NCBI GenBank assembly: GCA_015680685.1
Contig: MNCI01010461.1
Location: 33,786-97,785, forward strand
Origin: Gnetum montanum
Taxonomy: Eukaryota > Streptophyta > Gnetopsida > Gnetales > Gnetaceae
DNA length: 64,000 bases
Direction of reading: 5' to 3'
Both the position numbers and the translations under genes were made by a program. Within the stretch, counting starts at the first letter, position 1, and every line of letters starts with the position of its first letter. Positions 44,760 through 56,392 of this stretch are shown piece after piece. Under the pieces are notes generated by a model. It was not told the DNA's origin. It saw only the letters and a list, made by a program, of their open reading frames with translations, and ran no database searches.

Positions 44760-47700
44760 GTGCTTAAGAGTCTTATAGACCACATAACTTCAATAGAGAA
44801 ACCTATAGAATGGCCTAAAAAACTAGTCAAAACCCTTGACTTAGAAGTAGGGGACATAACTGAAGACTCTCTAGTTGAGGTTTGTATCACAACACATAGT
44901 GGTAAGGAGAAAACCCTTAAACTAAGTTCCTCATTAGAACCTCAATATGCTCAAGACATCACCAAAGTCCTACAAAGAAACATTAAGGTCTTTTCCTGGT
45001 CATATGAAGACATACCACACCTAGACCCATGCCTAGTGTAGCACAACATCATCCTAGACCCTAGCATTAGACCAGTTAAGCAAAAAGTGCACAAAATTAT
45101 ACTTGATTTGGCCTTGGCAGTTCGCGAGGAGATCTCAAAGCTCTACCAAGTTAATTTCATTAGGGCTATCGACTATGTAGAATGGATATCCAACTTAGTG
45201 GTGGTCCCTAAGAAAAATGGGAGTATCCATATTTGCATCAATTTCTGAGACCTAAATAAAGCAATTATCAAGGATGACTTCCCTTTGCCTAGTATTGATC
45301 AAATTATTGATACTATCGCTAGACATGCCTTGTTATCCTTTGTGGATGGATTCTCAAGATATAACCAAATTAGGATCAACTTGGTGAATCAACTTAGCAT
45401 GAACTTTATGACCCCATGGAGGACCTTTTGCTATACTATGATGCCATTTGGCCTTAAAAATGTAGGAGCAACATCCCAGAGAGTCATGACCTATATCTTC
45501 AGCAATTACATGCTAGGTTTGCTTATTGATTACATAGATGATATAGCCATTAAGTCTAAAATGTTCAATGGCCATACTAATTACCTAGACCTTGTGCTTA
45601 AATGATGTCTCAAATATGAGATTAGGTTCAATCCCAAGAAATGTGTCTTCGATGTCAAGACCAATAAGATGCTTGGCTTTGTAGCCTCTAGAGCAGGGAT
45701 ACCTGTTGATCCTAATAAGGTTAAGGTCATATCCAAATTAGCAGTACTTACCAACCATTAGGAGCTTTAGGGATTACAAGGCAAGTTACAATTTATTCAT
45801 AGGTTTATGCCTAGGCTTACAAATAAGTTACAACAGATGCAACACTTGCTTAAGAAAGGGATTCAATATGAGTGGATGGCTCAATACCAAGAGGCCTTTG
45901 AAAACCTTAAGCAAGAGTTGACATAACTGCTAATAGTCTATCCTCCACAAGAGGTAAAACTATTTTATATTTACCTTGCCATCTCCGACACATCCATTGC
46001 CTTTCTACTCTATCCAAAACATGATGATGGAGCAGAAATGCTTGTATACTATCTTAGCCATGCAATAGTTGCCCATGAGGCTTGATACACTAAAGTGAAG
46101 ATGTATTTTCTAGTGCTAGTCTTCTCCATGAACAAGTGGAGACACTACCTCTTCAAAACCCAAGTCAACATAATTTGCAAGCATAACATACTCAGTGTCA
46201 TAATAATCAACATCTATGAAAGTAGCCATATAGCTCAATGGAAATCCATAACCACAAAGTTTGACCTTTGTTACGCCTCTCAATCCTCAACAAAAGGTCA
46301 ATCTATAGCCATACAATTTATAATTTCACCTATTTATGACCAAGTAGCCATAGATCTTGAGTTCTCTGATGAGCATTGTAACACTGTTACCCAAGTGCTC
46401 GAGGATTATGAGGTAGTCATGCACTTTGATGAAGCTTCAACTACCCATGAGGCTAGTTCCACTACCATCATAACATTTCTATTTGGTGAGATATGATCCT
46501 TCACCTATCGTTTTGGGCTCCAATGTACCAACAACATAGCAAAGTACAAGGGTAACTCATGACCTAGGAATTAGACACTTAGCAATCAAAGGCAATTCAC
46601 AACTTATGGTTAACCAAGTAACCAAGGTCTATGCTTGTAAAGTCAAACACTTACAATCATACTATGACCTATGGAAACAATTGTTACAACAATTCACAAA
46701 CATTGATATCCAACACATACCCCAGAACAAAAATGCCATAGCTGATGCAATCGCAATATTAGCCCTTAGTATGATGCTAGATATGTTTAGTAAGCTTCCC
46801 ACCTTAATCATGAGTTGTGCTAATCCTATCACATAGAGCACCAAGGATACACTTGTAGCCATTGTTCATATTTCTCCTACCAAGGAGTGGTATCCTGATA
46901 TCAAATTTTACCTTATGCATGAAGAATCCTCACAAGGCTTGACTACTACTCGAAAGGACATCGTATGCAAGTGACAAAGTAGTGTAACATGGTAGGTGAT
47001 AACACATTATGTTAACGATCCTATGATGGCATACTCCTAAAGTGCTTAGGTAAAACTGAAGCTAGAATAGTCCTAGAGGAGGTTCACGAGGGTGTTTGTG
47101 GAGGGAATATAGGACTGAGAGCTATGGCCACTAAGATTAGACAATTAGGCTACTACTAGCCTCATATGGAAAATGATTGCCTGTAGAAGGTTAAGCGGTG
47201 TCACACATGCCAACAATATAGCAACCTTATACATGTACCACCAACTGAGTTGCATATCACTCAAATAACATGGTCATGTCAACGATGGGGGTTGAATACC
47301 ATTGGACCTATAATACCTAAGTCTTCTGCACAGCATAGATTTATCATCATCACAATCAAATACTTTACAAAGTGGGTTGAGGCTATTCTCCTAAGGAAGA
47401 CTACATCAGAGCAAATCTACAAATTTATCTTAAATAACATTGTATCTTATTTTGGCATACCAATGATCATAGTTATAGATAATGGACCATAATTTAGTAC
47501 CACAAAATGAAAGATTTCTGTCATAACCTAGGCATCAAGCAATCTTTCTCATCATCTTATTACCCTCAAGCCAATGGACAAGTAGAAGCAAGCAACAAAG
47601 CCATCATTAAGTTGCTCAAAAAATTTCTCAACAATAGCAAGCACAAATAGCATGATAGGCTTGTCCATGCACTATGGACATACATAACAACCTATCGCAT

Positions 47701-48127
47701 GACAAGTGGTATAATCCCTTATAGCATGGTTTATGATTTTGAAGTTATTTTACCTTTTGAATTGTAGGTGCCATCGCTCCAAGTAGCCTTGATCAACTTT
47801 ATCAATGACAAGTATAATAAAGAGTTGTAAACAGTAGCACTAAACTTGGTGGAGGAGCAATGTATGCAAGTGCTTGCTCACATTGAGCACTATTAAGAGA
47901 GGTAGAAGTGGTAGCATCACCATAACTTGACCTCCTATAGGATCAAAGAAGGTAACTTGGTTCTCAAGGCATCTCACAAGCATGCAGACAAATTCTCAGC
48001 TAACTAGGAAGGGCCCTACATTGTCATTAGATCCTATGGAAACAAAGCATTCTGAATAGCTGACATGGATGGGAATGAGCTAGCCAGTTTAGTCAATCAT
48101 TCCTATCTAGAGCCATACTGCATATAG
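44760..48127 (+). pseudogene. RT, two RNase H domains and integrase of element B
   Basis: The frame from 44760 leads into RT: EWISNLVVVPKKNGSIHICI near 45179, SFVDGFSRYNQIRI near 45336, YTMMPFGLKNVGAT near 45433, and the active site LIDYIDDIAIKS near 45521, with both Asp present. A first RNase H-like part (IYLAISDTSIAFLLY near 45969) and a second near 46420-46780 (NNIAKYKG, VNQVTKVYACKVKHLQSYY, IQHIPQNKNAIADAIA) follow; the pair is typical of Tat elements. Integrase starts near 47070 (HEGVCGGN, CHTCQQ). Its first catalytic Asp appears replaced (RWGLNTIGP). IDNGP, then YYPQANGQVEASNK carry the other two. Stops and at least one frameshift near 47500 inactivate it. Confidence 0.8.
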
Positions 48128-48154
48128 TTGACAAATCATCAATAAGAAAGCCTG

Positions 48155-48255
48155 CTTTCAATGGTCTGATATGACCTTAAATTGGTAACATGTTCTACTA
48201 GGGCCTTAAACTAGTACCATGGCCCTCCATGGCCTTAAACTAGCAACTTTGGTGA
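48155..48255 (+). repeat. Minisatellite, third cluster
   Basis: Three copies of ATGACCTTAAATTGGTAAC / GGCCTTAAACTAGTACC / GGCCTTAAACTAGCAAC with a spacing of about 35 bp, just after integrase. Confidence 0.65.
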
Positions 48256-48389
48256 CCTAGATAGCTTGATTCTCATGTGGTCTATATGCATTGTAGCATT
48301 ATAATTTGCAATGGTGTTTTGTATTCTTTGTCGATGCCTCTTGGGTCAATCCTCCTANATGCCTCTCGGATCAATCCTCCTAACACCAA

Positions 48390-48403
48390 AAAAGAGGGGC
48401 CAT
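48390..48403 (+). other. Polypurine tract of element B
   Basis: AAAAGAGGGGCCAT directly before the TGAAACACC start of the 3' LTR. A 29-bp near-duplicate (ATGCCTCT.GG.TCAATCCTCCT) with one N lies just upstream at 48328-48380. Confidence 0.6.
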
Positions 48404-49924
48404 TGAAACACCACAAAAATTTGCATGTTATAGCCAATTTTCATTATGCAGATTTCACCCCATGAAACCCGAGGCATAACTTCATTGTAAATGTGAAGAT
48501 TATAATCCACAATGGATAATTTCACACACTTTATACTTTTGGGTCTGAAAAATGCCTCATAAGTGGTCCAAGCCTCATTCGCTAAGTGAAAAAAGTCATC
48601 TAGTATCTATATTTGGGCTTGGGGGGTCAAAAATGCCTTTTGAAATGTCAAAAGTGGGTTTTATGGGGGGTATACATTTTTCTACGCTCAAAACACTTAC
48701 AGGGAGGAAGATCTCACCTACCCACAACATGGAAGGATGGAGGTTTCCTCCTCAACTTATAAACTTTCTTCCCTTAGCATGGAGACTACATGCTCACCTT
48801 GAGAACCTTCCTCATTAGCATGAAAGTTCTCCCCCAGCATGGAGACTCCATCCCTAGCATTGAAATTACATGCCCTTAGTGTGGAAGTCACAATAGCCAA
48901 ATTTCAATACTTCATGCACTCCAACGTTGACCGGCCACTTCAGTAAGCATGGTGGAGAGCTCAACATGGAAGATTCATCTCCAACATGGAAGATGTGCCC
49001 ATGTTACTATTTATAGTAAACAGAATTGTCATGGGGGGAAGGTAATTACTACATATGATAGCCCCCCAAATTTTGGCATCCATCTCACCTAAATAAGGCA
49101 AAAATTTACAGCAATTTGGTAGCCAATTTGTAGCCATTGTGCAACCAAATCCTAGCCATTTTGTGGCACCATTCATGGCCCAAAACCTATAAAAACCAGC
49201 CCCAAACACCATTTATAGGTCCCACAATTTTTCATGGTTGAATACTTTTGTAGTTCCACTCTTTTGGCACTTGAATATATTGACATTTTTTAGAGCAATA
49301 ATTCTAAACTTGGGGCATTCTCAAGCATTCAAGAGCTTTTGTAATCTCCCACATTTGCATTCTCTTGAACCTCAGCATGGAAGCATTACCACTTTGAGAC
49401 TTGTGGATTTTTTGTATCAACATTGCACTTCTGGGATTTTCAAACCCCTGTGTGGAGTAATCTGGCATCCAAATTTTCTACTTTTCTCACCCTAGCAGTA
49501 GCCAATGTTGCAGATCTAAGATTGCAACACCAAAGATTTGATAGCATCAAGAGTAGTAGAACATTTGAATCATGGAGTTGACTGCATCAACTTCAATGGA
49601 CCCCCCCACTACCCATTTAGGCACCATTTGTACACATTTCTCTAACTTATTCTTTATTTTTCTCAATAAATTTTTAAGTTTTAAATTTTATGTGCAAGAT
49701 ATATTTGTTTATTTTCTGTGCATTATTCAGATCTATTATCATTTTTGCATTCCATTTCATTACATTGTTTTGCAAACCCTCCAAGTCCTTGGTTGATCTA
49801 CCAGACTAGCCAAGGCACCTCAAATCCCATTCTTCGTGGAGGTCCTCAAGATCTGAGGTTGAGGATTGCTATGCACTAGATCTATTGGTCTTTATTCCAA
49901 CAATTAACTTTTGTGGTCGCAACA
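48404..49924 (+). repeat. 3' LTR of element B
   Basis: TGAAACACCACAAAAATTTG to GTCGCAACA, followed by the target duplication TCCCT. It is collinear with 13367-14898 and carries the same AGCATGGAG/AGCATGGAAG words. Confidence 0.85.
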
Positions 49925-49929
49925 TCCCT

Positions 49930-50607
49930 TTGATGCATTTGGGGTATTTGAACTACCTCCCTAATCTATGTTAGGTTCCTAGTAGCCAATAAGGGTTCAT
50001 TTGTACCAGACACATCATGGTGATAATCTATATTTCTATTCGTTTGATTGTGATGATGTTGTCTATACTCATTTTAATGTCTTTGATTTTTCCCTTGTGT
50101 TTGATTTCTATCTTTATCTTGACCTCGTAGTGGAGCTCTATCTCTATACCTATATTCATCTTCGTTAGAACAAGACATTGAAGAGGAAGAGTAAGATGGT
50201 GAACTAGGCAAATCACTATGGCTCCTATAGTTTTTCCTATGGTTCCTTGATGTATCCTTTCTAAATTTAGAGGAGGTCCTAGGCCTTGAGGTCCTCCTTG
50301 ATCTAGGACTTACTCCATCTCCTCTAGAATTATTTGTACCAATTGAACATAGTCCTTGCATGTAGTATGGGTCGAAATGAGCATATGAAACCCCTGCTTG
50401 AGGTTATTCGCTTAAATTTTCTTTAGTATAGAACCAACCATTTTCCCATGAGTGTTTTCATCATATGATTCATTATTGGTCCTATGTGAAGAAGACATGT
50501 TTTTAACATGTGTGACTTAAAATAAAATATTAATATTTTCTAAAATATAAATCATTATTACTTTGACAGTGATTGTGTATGATACAACTAATCTAGATAA
50601 CTAGCAC
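49930..50607 (-). pseudogene. gag of element C, upstream part
   Basis: The minus strand encodes an Arg/Ser-rich segment (RSRRTSRPRTSSKFRKD, LPSSPSYSSSSMSCSNEDEY; 50361-50074), collinear with the RS-rich segment of A's gag at 30830-31010. The sequence at 49990-49930 joins directly to 13361 downwards once B is removed; the joined stretch follows A at 31135-31220 (GAGGTAGTTCA). N-terminal start not determined. Confidence 0.65.
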
Positions 50608-50628
50608 CATCCCCAACAATGACACCAA
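50608..50628 (-). other. Primer binding site of element C (tRNA-Asp type)
   Basis: The minus strand reads TTGGTGTCATTGTTGGGGATG next to the end of the 5' LTR. It resembles the tRNA-Asp complement with the former CpG sites changed to TG or CA, as in element A but at partly different positions. Confidence 0.7.
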
Positions 50629-51706
50629 TGATGAGTGATGGGTACCCCTATGCCCAACCACACGAATTACGAGTGTTCACGTGTAACCCAATTGAATTTT
50701 GTGGATGGGACTAGTTTAGCATCTAGATCGTTAAGCATTGATCGCAATTCGCTATCGTTTGACTTGGACTAGTGGTAGTTGTGTCACGTATGGTTTAGTC
50801 CAAAGTGAGGCATATGATTGTTGATGTTATTTCGACTTTATGCTACTCCTAATGATAATAGGGAAATTAATTATTTAATCTAATTAACAATGGAAGGCAA
50901 AGTCTAAACTATCCTACAGGCGATGAGTATCCATTCCTAGCTTGCCATACACATCCTAAACCCATGTATCCACTAATGGGATTACCAAGCGCTACACTAC
51001 TTAGCGAACCAAGTAATAACGTTGTTGGGATTACCAAGAAAATACTTGTTTACGCTCAAAACTAGTCATGCCCATTCTACCAATTGATTAACGTGCATGA
51101 AAATGTAAATATTAACTAAATACATGTAAAGTAAAATTACATGGAAAGTAAATTTAATCTAAGTCAAAGTGTTGTAATGAATAAGAATCAATCTTGATCT
51201 TATTGTCATTCATGGAATGTGTCCAGGTACATTGCCCTTGGAATAAGACATCATTCAACTAACTCAAGTCCACACTGTGGGCACTCATTGATTATTCTCT
51301 AAGACTACAAAATAAAACTACAAGGGTTTGGCTACTCTATTGACAAAGGAATGTCAAATACACAGTAGGAGCATGCGTATTTATAAGTGAAAACACACAT
51401 TGCATCAACGTGTATGCATCCATGCATCAACGAGATGACATTGATGTGTACACATCAACGAGGATGCCTCAATGCATATGCATCCACATGTCAATGCATG
51501 TGTCAATAGGATTGCGTCAACACATATACATTGATGGGGCTACATTGATGTGTACCCATCGACTCAATTGCAATATCATATCTACGACATCTCAAATGCG
51601 ATGTAGCATCTATGATATAGCAGCCAACTAAGATGCACCGTCAAGGATGCTACAATGTAGATATGATGTAGCACCTACAATATCTCAGCCAATTGATCCT
51701 TCATCA
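50629..51706 (-). repeat. 5' LTR of element C
   Basis: Minus strand: TGATGAAGGATCAATTGG at 51706 down to CATCACTCATCA at 50629. U3 contains an irregular array of ATGCATC, TGTACACATC and CATCGAT words (51400-51600), longer than in the 3' LTR. The TATA-like CTTATAAATACGC is near 51378. The end next to the primer binding site identifies it as the 5' LTR. Confidence 0.8.
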
Positions 51707-51711
51707 ATTAG

Positions 51712-52680
51712 GATGATGAAGTGAGAATTTTGGGATCCATAAAACAATTACCATAGAGTTTGGTCACCTTGACAGAATATGTTGAAGGAGGAAAACCTAA
51801 GTTTTATTTATAGTAGTGCTAACAAGATTGGAACATGACTAGCCCAATGTCATCATTTCCTTGATGAATTAATGCATCATGAAGAAAAAGACAGAGAAAA
51901 ATAGATAAAAGAGTAAAATGTCTCTAAGTAGAAGGCATAACATATAATGTTTAAAAGGATGAATCATATAAATGTATATGGAAATGAAATGCCCCCAAGT
52001 TTCTAGAAATGGGAGTTACAGTGATTGTAAAGAAGGAAGGGGGTGTTGCAACCCAAAATAATTGAAATACAGGTATACCCCAATATTTATAGAAGTGACC
52101 ACAAAGGGAGTCATAGTGATTACCTCATAGGGAGAACAATACATGGAAAGTGAATGTTCCTAATTTCCAAAGGGATAAGGGAATGCCTTCAAATTTCTAA
52201 GTTATGGATAATGTCATGTCTAGGCTAAAGTCTTAAATATCCATACTCATGCTAGTGGTAGGCTTCCAATATGTACTAGAAACAAGGTCTTTAAGGTACA
52301 TGCTAGTCTTTCATTAGACAAAGAGGACTAACTCTACACTCTTGTATTACTACAAGGGGTATAGAAAGGACTTACATTTCAAGTGAATATAATTTAGTGA
52401 AGGTAAAAAGGTTACTAATATTTACATGAAAAAGAGCAAGTAATTTCTTCCTTAACCTGGTTTATGAAAGTAACAGCGTATTAGCAATAGAAATGATGTT
52501 TATCCAATGAATCTAATTTTTAAAGCTAATCTAATGTTTCTCTTATGAATTTAATTTTTTTTCCAATGGATTTGATATTTCTCTAGAGAATATGATTTTT
52601 TTCAATTGATCTAATTTTTCTAGAATTCTCTTATGAAAGATTCTATATTGCTTATAACTTTTAACCATTGTTAAAATATA
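51712..52680. other. Intergenic, right flank of element C
   Basis: AT-rich, no gene. A 3' tail of SINE family 1 (minus strand; GTGTTGCAACCCAAAATAATTG to TATACCCC) lies at 52046-52085. Repeated AATCTAATTTTT/GATTTGATATTT words occur at 52515-52625. Confidence 0.45.
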
Positions 52681-52699
52681 TGATCTTTCTATTGATGCA

Positions 52700-54105
52700 G
52701 AAATTTTTGTTGATTCTCAAAATGCAAATATACAAGTTGACAAGAAAAATTTGTGAAGCGTTCTTATAATGATGTTAATGTAGCTAAGATAGTTGACTTG
52801 TTCTTTCTAATGATTTATGTGAGTCAATGATTATTGATCTTTCATCACAACGTGTGTTTATTCAAAATTTGGAATAGCCATACTATAACCAAAGTTTCAT
52901 TTCATAGTTAAATGTTATGATGGAAAAACATGACATCAAAGTCTTTCATGCTAGGTATTATTTTTGTTTTTTTCTTCTTTTTGAGCTAGGAAATGCTTCA
53001 ATGCTATAGTGTACCCTAGATATAAGATCTTTTATACATAAGCATGTTGTATTGATCATTCATAAGGAGGCTTTGGATTTTCATGTCCAATTTGAAGAAT
53101 CTACTAAAGTCCTATGTTTTGTCAAGTTATGTAATCTTCCATTAACTTTTCAAAAAGATGAGTAGGGAATTGTTAGTCATTAGTCCCTAGTTCCATTAGG
53201 CATATGGAATCTATTTCTACAACTTTTGGTTTTTGTAGATACTTTTTATTAAGATCAATCTTTTCAATCATAAAAAGGAATTAGTATTACAAGTAGGCAT
53301 GCAAATTTATATTCAACTAATTACATGTTATAATCTTCATGATTCTTGCAACTTTTTCAATAATTGTAAAGGACATTTGTTTAATGCTTGTCATTTTTTG
53401 CTTGAGAAAAAATATTATGAAGAAAATAAAGAACATGTTGAAATTGAAGATAGAAAAAAATATATGAAGTTGAAGATATGAAAAATCAAGTTAATGTAAA
53501 TGATAAGAATGATCATGTGATAATAAAGATTCTATAGAAGACAAAAGGTCATATGTATATTTTTATTGATACTAGAGAAAATATTTATTATATGAGACAT
53601 ATAGCTTGTAAGGAAAATATTTCCTTATCTAATAATAATACTATTAACTTAAAGATTAAAACTAGTATTGATGAGAAGGTTATAGCTTATGGTAAAGATT
53701 CTCAGCATAAGATTAACAATAAGCAAAAAGGTGAAGATTTTTTAGAAGATGTGCTATCATTTTTTGGTGAATCTTATTTTAATACAAATAATGATATTAA
53801 GCTACAGCTCTCTATCTTGAATTCTTTTGCAAATGTAAGTTCAAGCATAATTATTGAAAAGTGATGTAATGTTGTTATAGATAAGTGTTGGACCCCAAAA
53901 AAAGTTTTATTAATCAAAATAGAGCATCACAAACTATAGGAAAGGTAGAAAATACACAAGTAGCATTTGACAAACTAGATATAAAGGAACAACTTAATGG
54001 ATTTGGGGATGCTTGCTTAGGAATTCATCCTTACAATCAGGCCAATAACAAAAGAAAGAAGCATCATTTCGGAAATTCACTTATCATAAAAGATCGACTA
54101 TAATT
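52700..54105 (+). pseudogene. LINE ORF1-like remnant (DUF4283/CCHC type)
   Basis: Broken frames give EALDFHVQFEESTKVL then FVKLCNLPLTFQKDE near 53115-53165, and ELVLQVGMQIYIQLITCYNL then CNFFNNCKGHLFNACHFLL near 53280-53400. The order (a WVRLPNLPL-like line, a V-L-Q-V-G stretch, then a C-x2-C-x4-H-like knuckle) follows plant L1-type ORF1 proteins. The frames to 54105 are hydrophilic with no motif I recognise. Several stops and shifts are present. Confidence 0.4.
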
Positions 54106-55960
54106 AGTAGTACAAGTAAAATAAAGAAAGAATCAAATGAAGCAAATGATAACTATGATTAAAAAGAAAAACTCCCTTGTAAAAAATTATGTTAAGGTTA
54201 CTTACACTAGAGCCTCTATCACTCATAAATCTGAACCAAGACTACAAAATATGAATGAACTGATTAATCTCTAACTAAACATTTGGAGCTTGGGATATAA
54301 TTTGGAAATNACACGAGGCTTATAAGGCAAAAGTTGATGTAATGTTGTTATGACTATGATTTCCTTGCTACCAACAATTAATTTTTTTCATTTGTTCTTA
54401 ATGATGACGTGTTAGTCTAGCAGTAAAACTCATGATTTGAAAGCTCTTGGTCATGGGTTTGACTTTGGTGGACAATGTTGAGTTATAAAGTTCTTATTAA
54501 ACAATGTGTCTCAGGGTGCACCTATATGTCAATTATTTTGACATTCCAACATCCCTTTTTTTCACTTGTTTTTTCAAAGTAATAATTGTAAGGTTATACA
54601 ACTAAGTATAGTGTCCCCAAATTGAACAGTTTTTTCTTTCCATATTTTTTATGTTATCTACTTAGTGTTAAGCATGTAATGTACTCTAACCTTTTTTTTC
54701 ATTGTAAATATTTTTTTGAGATCTGGCACCCCCCTAACTTGAGTTGTATGAGCATCTTTACGTCCCTATTAGATGCCAAGTTGAGTTTAACTTTTATGCT
54801 TTATGGTTAAATGATTCTAGTTGTTGGATCTTATTATTTTTAATTATTAGATGGACTTCTAGTTGTTCAATTCCCTTGATATCTAATTTACTATCCACGT
54901 CTGAGAAATGTATAAACAAAGACTTAAGCTTTGAGGACATCACTTCTTTTAAGCGATAAATGATGTAAGAAAGTATGCATTATTGGTGGTTCAAAGATTG
55001 CTTCCATCTAGAATGAGGTTAGAATGAATATGGAGATCCATTTAAGTTATATGCTAACTTAATTATTATCCCATCTTTAATAACTACATAGTCCTAATTC
55101 ATTAGGTATTACATCAAAAGGATGTGTAGGCAACTTGGACTTTGGCTTTTGGTAGAGGAACATTCCCTACTCTTTAGAGAAGGGGTTTAAGACTAGATGC
55201 ATGTAGTAAAGGGATGCATTTTGGTTATCTTGATGATAATTATTGTATGTGTGAATGTTTGTAATCTTGTGTGCATCTCACAGTCTTGTTGCTTATGCTT
55301 TCATCTATAGTGCGCTTACTACACTTCAAATCATGATCTAATGGGGGCATGTATTCTTGGTGTGCTTGCAAGTTTTTGTAACCTTTGAGGTGTTGTTCAT
55401 ATTGAGTCCAATGCTCTTAACACTTGTTGTTAAAGCCAATGTTTCAATTCAAGTGGAAGACCAATTAAGCTATTTGTGTAAGCAACAATGTGTGATAGCC
55501 AGTATGAAGAGAGGCAAGTGAACAAATCTTGTGTGCTCCTCCTAATGATGAATTGATTACTGAATATGTTTTGATACATGATGAAGAACTAGTAGAAAAA
55601 GCAATAGATGAGTTGGTGGAGAAAATGTAAGAGATGTAGGGTGATTATTGGAAGTTTATAATATAATCACGCATCGTCTATCTAGAACTAAAAGGGTTAT
55701 AATGATCCAAGTTAATACATGCAATAGGTATCATAGGGTACATACAATTGTTAATTTTGGTTACAACAACCCCTCATAGGTTTGATTCTAAGGGGTATGT
55801 TAATACAATACACCATTATGTTTTACTTAAAACTTTGGCAAAGTATCATGTTAACCATATCCAATGGGGCAAATATAGCTAAAAAGATATGGTTTTAATA
55901 TCTCACAAGTTAGATATGTTGAGGTACATGCCAACTAGGGGTATCATAAAAAGATATGTT
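54106..55960. other. Intergenic with one SINE, otherwise nothing recognised
   Basis: Apart from the SINE at 54403-54555 I see no coding match. Short frames near 54622-54959 have no recognisable motif. Confidence 0.4.
54403..54555 (+). mobile_element. SINE family 1, copy 1
   Basis: Head with an A-box-like TTAGTCTAGCAGTAAAAC and a B-box-like TGGGTTTGACTTT 35 bases later, then GAGTTATAAAGTTCTTATTA and a tail ending GGTGCACCTATATG...ATTATTTTGACATTCCAACA. Similar copies at 55985, 56393 and 56631 define the family. Confidence 0.65.
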
Positions 55961-55984
55961 CAAGAACTATGGCATTAGGTATTA

Positions 55985-56127
55985 GCCTAGTGCTAAGACT
56001 ATCAACTTGAAAGCTCCAAGTCATGGGTTTGATTTTGATGGGTAATGCTATATTATAAAGTTCTAATTGGACTATATATCTTGGGGTGTACCTATATTAC
56101 AATTATTTTGGGGTTCTAACAATTCCC
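55985..56127 (+). mobile_element. SINE family 1, copy 2, with 18-bp target duplication
   Basis: Flanked by CTATGGCATTAGGTATTA at 55967-55984 and 56128-56145. A-box-like TAGCCTAGTGCTAAG (its first bases overlap the duplication), B-box-like TGGGTTTGATTTT. Body 143 bp, tail ATTATTTTGGGGTTCTAAC. The long perfect duplication is characteristic of target-primed retroposition. Confidence 0.75.
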
Positions 56128-56392
56128 CTATGGCATTAGGTATTATAGCCAATATGATACTTTAGAAAAGTTATCTTTGAGTTGAAAAATTTTGACTATT
56201 ACTATATCCTGAGACATATAGCTAACATGATACTTTAAAAAAATTATTTTTGAATATATCTCGAGACATGATATTTTAGAAAATTTATCTAAAAATATAA
56301 CAACGTCAAATTAACATATCCCTTAATGATCAAACCTTTAACTTGCACATCACAAGCTACACACTCAAATCAAGTGAGCTATGCCTTATTGA

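Larger units (their letters stand above)
13367..49924 (+). mobile_element. Element B: Tat/Ogre-type Ty3/gypsy retrotransposon with nested insertions
   Basis: LTRs at 13367-14898 and 48404-49924 are flanked by the direct repeat TCCCT (13362-13366 and 49925-49929). The span is 36.6 kb; removing element A, two solo LTRs and their duplications leaves about 22 kb, within the range known for Ogre elements. Two RNase H-like domains between reverse transcriptase and integrase are diagnostic of the Tat clade (established knowledge). Plus-strand order is gag, protease, a long insert with an antisense gene and repeat arrays, RT, RNase H, second RNase H, integrase. LTRs differ at roughly 10% of positions over the first 150 bp by eye. 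It lies in the gag of element C. Confidence 0.85.
8384..51706 (-). mobile_element. Element C: minus-strand Athila-like element with gag but no pol, split by element B
   Basis: The two LTRs (50629-51706 and 8384-9323) are flanked by the direct repeat ATTAG (8379-8383 and 51707-51711). Subtracting element B and its duplication leaves about 6.8 kb. In transcription order: 5' LTR, primer binding site, gag (50607 to 49930, resumed 13361 to 11600), the family's non-coding post-integrase region (11480 to 9324), polypurine tract, 3' LTR. Protease, reverse transcriptase, RNase H and integrase are absent: the gag end passes straight into the GTCATGGGGGAGATG motif that follows integrase in A and D. It would depend on a relative for mobility. 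Removing B restores collinearity with A's gag, confirming the nesting. Confidence 0.85.
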
